NCBI GenBank assembly: GCA_012270065.1 | Contig: JAAXJB010000088.1 | Coordinates: forward strand, 53,964 to 117,963 | Source of the DNA: Rubripirellula sp. | GTDB taxonomy: Bacteria; Planctomycetota; Planctomycetia; Pirellulales; Pirellulaceae | Direction: 5' to 3' | Length of the DNA: 64,000 nucleotides | Part shown: one piece after another, positions 61,442-64,000 of the stretch | How positions within the stretch are numbered: position 1 is the stretch's first letter | How the letters are laid out: each line of letters starts with the position of its first letter | Program-made: the position numbers and the translations under genes | Notes under the pieces: generated by a model | What the model saw: the letters and a program-made list of their open reading frames with translations, nothing else | Database searches by the model: none | Told to the model about the DNA's origin: nothing

Positions 61442-63883
61442 ATGCTGGAATTTTATTCATCCCCCAATCTCGTACGCGGTAGCTTCCTGTGGGTAGCCGT
61501 GCTGTTGTTTGCGCCTGTGAGTTTGTTGGCACAATCAAGCGAGGCAATCGACCGACCACCCGTGATCAGTGATGAGGGTGGATCGATTCCTGTGAAGGTG
61601 ATTGATGGACGCTTGATCGTGGCTTGCGACATCTCAGGGCCTCGATTGCGTGTTCCAATCAACCTCTGGTTGGACTTTGATGGCGCGTATGGTTTGCAAT
61701 TGCACAATCGTGCCGCAGCTCCGCTTCCCGCCGAGACCCAAAGTGGAAAACCAAATCCTCTGACTCTTCATTTCGGCGATTTCACGCTTGAGATAGCAAG
61801 GCGAGAGTTGGGGCCGGAAGAAGAGTTCGAGGATTTCACGAAGTATCATTCAAAAGAAATTGGCGAGAATGCTTTGACCGGTGCAATCGGCGGGCACATT
61901 CTCAAACATTTTGATGTGATTTTTGATCTTCCACAGGGCCGGGTCACATTGGCGCCGCCCGGTCAGCTGGCAGATTATCAACCGGACATCGCTGGCGGAG
62001 AACTTCTGACTCCAATCACTCTTCAGAATGATCTGGTATGGCTTCCTGTATTGATGCCAGGTCCCGGGGCGAAAGGCTTGGGGCAGGATGCGGAAGACAC
62101 TGAAGATGGATCCCAATCTTTGAAGCGGGCCTTGGCGATTGGTTCGTCACGTTACGATACGTGCCTGGATCGGCGCCTTTGTAATTCGCTTGGCCGCCCC
62201 GCAGGCAACATTGGACCGTTGCTTTGCGATTCCATTGATTTGTCTCCGTTTGTTGCCTTTCGACCGTCGGAGGTCATTCAAGTCCATCCGGACGGCGTGG
62301 CCGGTGTGATGGGAATCAATCTGTTGGAGAACTTCCGGATCCACGTCGATCGGCAATCATTGATGGCAACAGTGCGTGCTGCACGATCAGCCCGGTTTCC
62401 CAGTGAAGAGTTGAAGTGGTTTCAGGCAATGGTTTCGGAAGACCGCGACCTTGTGCAGGCGTGGTTGGAGGAATACGCCCAGACGAGGCTTGGACGTGAA
62501 GCTGCGGAATTTCTGTTGACGTTGATGCTTGACGAAGGTGCAGAAACCGATGAGTTGGCAGAAGCAATTCAATGGGTGAATGACACAATGGTGGCAGACC
62601 TCAGGGCAACACGTCTGTTTGATCTGATGGAGGAACTGGTCAACGAAGGAGAGGTCGACCTTGGAATTGCTGCCGGGGAAATTGGTGTGAAAAGCGCACG
62701 CAAAGACCGGTATCCGGAGTCGAACTACAAGCTGCATGGGCGTTTGGGGGAACTTCTGCTGCCACGCGACAACCGTGAAGCGTGGCGACATCTGTTGTCT
62801 GCGGCTTTCGGGCTGCCTGAAGATGGAATGATCAATCTCAACCTTGCCCGCGTCTATGAAGCCGATGGCAAGCCAAAACGGGCGTTCAGCCGGTACATTC
62901 AGGCGCTTGTCAAAGAGGAAAGCAGTGAATTGGCGATGCAGGCCCTGGTGCGGATGGACAAAGAGTTACCCGCTGACGAGCGAATGACGATTGAGTCCAT
63001 TGATCGCATGATCAGTGGCCGGGTCCGAAACTTTTCGGCCCCCGATGTTTATCAGTTTGATCCCGACCAGCGAACCAATCGCACCTGTCTTGTGGAGTTC
63101 TTCACCAATGCCTACATCGGCACGGAGCAACGTGGCGGGGCGATTGGTGGTGCCTTGGGCAATCAGGGCGTGATGACCCACTTCAACCAGCCCGAGTGTG
63201 TTTTTCTGTCTTACCATCTGCCGGTGCCGCGGATCGAACCGCTTGTCACACCGTTGGGGCAGCATATGGCTGCATGGCTGGCAGTGCGTGGCCCGGTGGT
63301 ACAGGTGGTTGACGGCGTACGGAGCACACCGGGAGCTGGGAAGCATCGGGATGCCAGCGAGATCTATTCTGCAACCCGTGATACCGTGCTGGGGCGACTG
63401 GCCAATCGCAGCCCGGTGGAGGTTAACGTCAATGCAGCTGTCGAAGGCAACCGTCTTTCGGGTGAAGTGACAGTGACTGGGCCCAGGCTCGGAACACCTG
63501 AGGACGAGGCCCTGAAACCACTAGTGATTCAACTGGTGGTGGCCGAACGGGGCGTGGTGTTCCATGGATCCAGCGGCGTTGTCATCCATCGCATGTTGGC
63601 ACGCGGCTTGGCCACGCGTGGTTCCCTGCATGGTGTTCCGTTTCTCCCTGACGCAAAAGGAGTTCTCGAGTTCACTTTTGACAGGGACCTCAGTGAGATC
63701 GAAGCCGAAAACACTGACTTCATTGACGAGCTTGAAAAAGGAGAAACCAAAGGGGGCTCACGGATGGGTTTGCGGATTGAACCGTCCAGTGTTGAATTGA
63801 TTGCGGTGGTACGGGATGCCGAAACAGGTGAGGTGGTACAAGCTAGGCAGTGCGACCTTGTTCGAGCGAAGGGCGGGAAATGA
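61442..63883 (+). CDS. large exported protein with retropepsin-like and thioredoxin-like segments
   Basis: The protein has 813 residues from the ATG at 61442; a TTG precedes it in frame. An export signal (SFLWVAVLLFAPVSLLAQ) is followed by a beta-rich part of about 280 residues with INLWLDFDGAYGLQL and, later, VAGVMGINLLENFRIHVDRQ, resembling the two halves of a retropepsin-like aspartyl protease domain. The first catalytic Asp would be in DFDGA, where DTG is expected. Residues about 300-500 are helical repeats. A segment around 545-640 (NRTCLVEFFTNAYIGTEQRGG; CVFLSYHLPVPRIEPLVTPLGQHMA) looks like a DUF1223/Omp28-type thioredoxin fold without CxxC. Function unknown. It overlaps the next gene by ATGA. 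Confidence 0.75.
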   Translation: MLEFYSSPNLVRGSFLWVAVLLFAPVSLLAQSSEAIDRPPVISDEGGSIPVKVIDGRLIVACDISGPRLRVPINLWLDFDGAYGLQLHNRAAAPLPAETQSGKPNPLTLHFGDFTLEIARRELGPEEEFEDFTKYHSKEIGENALTGAIGGHILKHFDVIFDLPQGRVTLAPPGQLADYQPDIAGGELLTPITLQNDLVWLPVLMPGPGAKGLGQDAEDTEDGSQSLKRALAIGSSRYDTCLDRRLCNSLGRPAGNIGPLLCDSIDLSPFVAFRPSEVIQVHPDGVAGVMGINLLENFRIHVDRQSLMATVRAARSARFPSEELKWFQAMVSEDRDLVQAWLEEYAQTRLGREAAEFLLTLMLDEGAETDELAEAIQWVNDTMVADLRATRLFDLMEELVNEGEVDLGIAAGEIGVKSARKDRYPESNYKLHGRLGELLLPRDNREAWRHLLSAAFGLPEDGMINLNLARVYEADGKPKRAFSRYIQALVKEESSELAMQALVRMDKELPADERMTIESIDRMISGRVRNFSAPDVYQFDPDQRTNRTCLVEFFTNAYIGTEQRGGAIGGALGNQGVMTHFNQPECVFLSYHLPVPRIEPLVTPLGQHMAAWLAVRGPVVQVVDGVRSTPGAGKHRDASEIYSATRDTVLGRLANRSPVEVNVNAAVEGNRLSGEVTVTGPRLGTPEDEALKPLVIQLVVAERGVVFHGSSGVVIHRMLARGLATRGSLHGVPFLPDAKGVLEFTFDRDLSEIEAENTDFIDELEKGETKGGSRMGLRIEPSSVELIAVVRDAETGEVVQARQCDLVRAKGGK

Positions 63884-64000
63884 GTCACCAGAATCCAGAA
63901 CAAATTGAAGATGACATCACGCCGGTGGTGTGGAACGCCTCGACGCAGCTTCAGACCACATATGTACGTGCTGCCATCGCAGGTCCTCTGGCGGTTGCCG
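63880..64000 (+). CDS. start of a gene running off the right edge, unknown product
   Basis: The first 40 codons are visible, from ATG at 63880, which overlaps the stop of the preceding gene in an ATGA. The start reads MSHQNPEQIEDDITPVVW, an acidic N-terminus, followed by a more hydrophobic segment (VRAAIAGPLAVA) at the edge. Translational coupling suggests it works with the large exported protein before it. Family cannot be called. Confidence 0.6.
   Translation, partial: MSHQNPEQIEDDITPVVWNASTQLQTTYVRAAIAGPLAVA

Overview
The window looks like chromosomal DNA of a planctomycete (Planctomycetota). This is inferred from gene content alone: six type I sulfatases, a DUF1559 protein with a prepilin-like N-terminus, a DUF1080 protein, two Tat-exported Gfo/Idh/MocA oxidoreductases, a protein ending in a PVC-type CxxCH heme domain, a XylR-type regulator and FG-GAP proteins. 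Genus is not called. No rRNA, tRNA, CRISPR array, transposase or prophage gene was recognised.

Region 1 (1-11950, all minus strand) is an exopolysaccharide or glycan assembly locus read from 11950 towards 1. Its order is chain-length determinant, a 913-residue fusion of an O-antigen polymerase/ligase-like half and a Wzx-like flippase half, GT4 glycosyltransferase, WecG/TagA glycosyltransferase, GDP-mannose 3,5-epimerase-like enzyme, an intergenic hairpin, a multi-pass membrane protein, a zinc-finger methyltransferase, an acyl carrier protein and an AMP-forming acyl ligase cut by the window edge. The last four genes are tightly coupled and suggest acyl or other tailoring chemistry attached to glycan assembly.

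Region 2 (12-33 kb) is a mosaic of exported enzymes typical of planctomycetes: a sulfatase with an extra N-terminal module, a DUF6807/PmoA-like protein, a XylR/AraC regulator divergent from an exported hydrolase, an FG-GAP protein, a Gfo/Idh oxidoreductase, a sulfite-oxidase-like molybdoprotein, an esterase-sulfatase-membrane protein operon, a hydrolase with a duplicated N-terminal module, a DUF1559 protein with a clear terminator, a His-rich lipoprotein and a membrane protein preceded by 13-bp tandem repeats.

Region 3 (33-48 kb) holds a short Flp-type pilin gene, an HD hydrolase, a same-strand run of DUF1080 protein, alpha/beta hydrolase and three sulfatases (one with a non-canonical CSTFR active-site motif), a 1040-residue SF1 helicase and a sulfatase with HEAT-like repeats. 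A 1.3-kb stretch without a convincing gene follows (47541-48857).

Region 4 (48.8-64 kb) holds a PVC-type heme protein, a tandem SASA esterase with one degenerate active site, a second Gfo/Idh enzyme, RbgA/YlqF GTPase, an SMP-30 family protein, truncated hemoglobin, an EF-hand-thioredoxin fusion and two large exported proteins of unknown function. The last is translationally coupled to a gene that runs off the right edge. Together, regions 2-4 suggest a cell that desulfates, deacetylates and oxidises sulfated polysaccharides outside the cytoplasm, while region 1 builds a surface glycan of its own.
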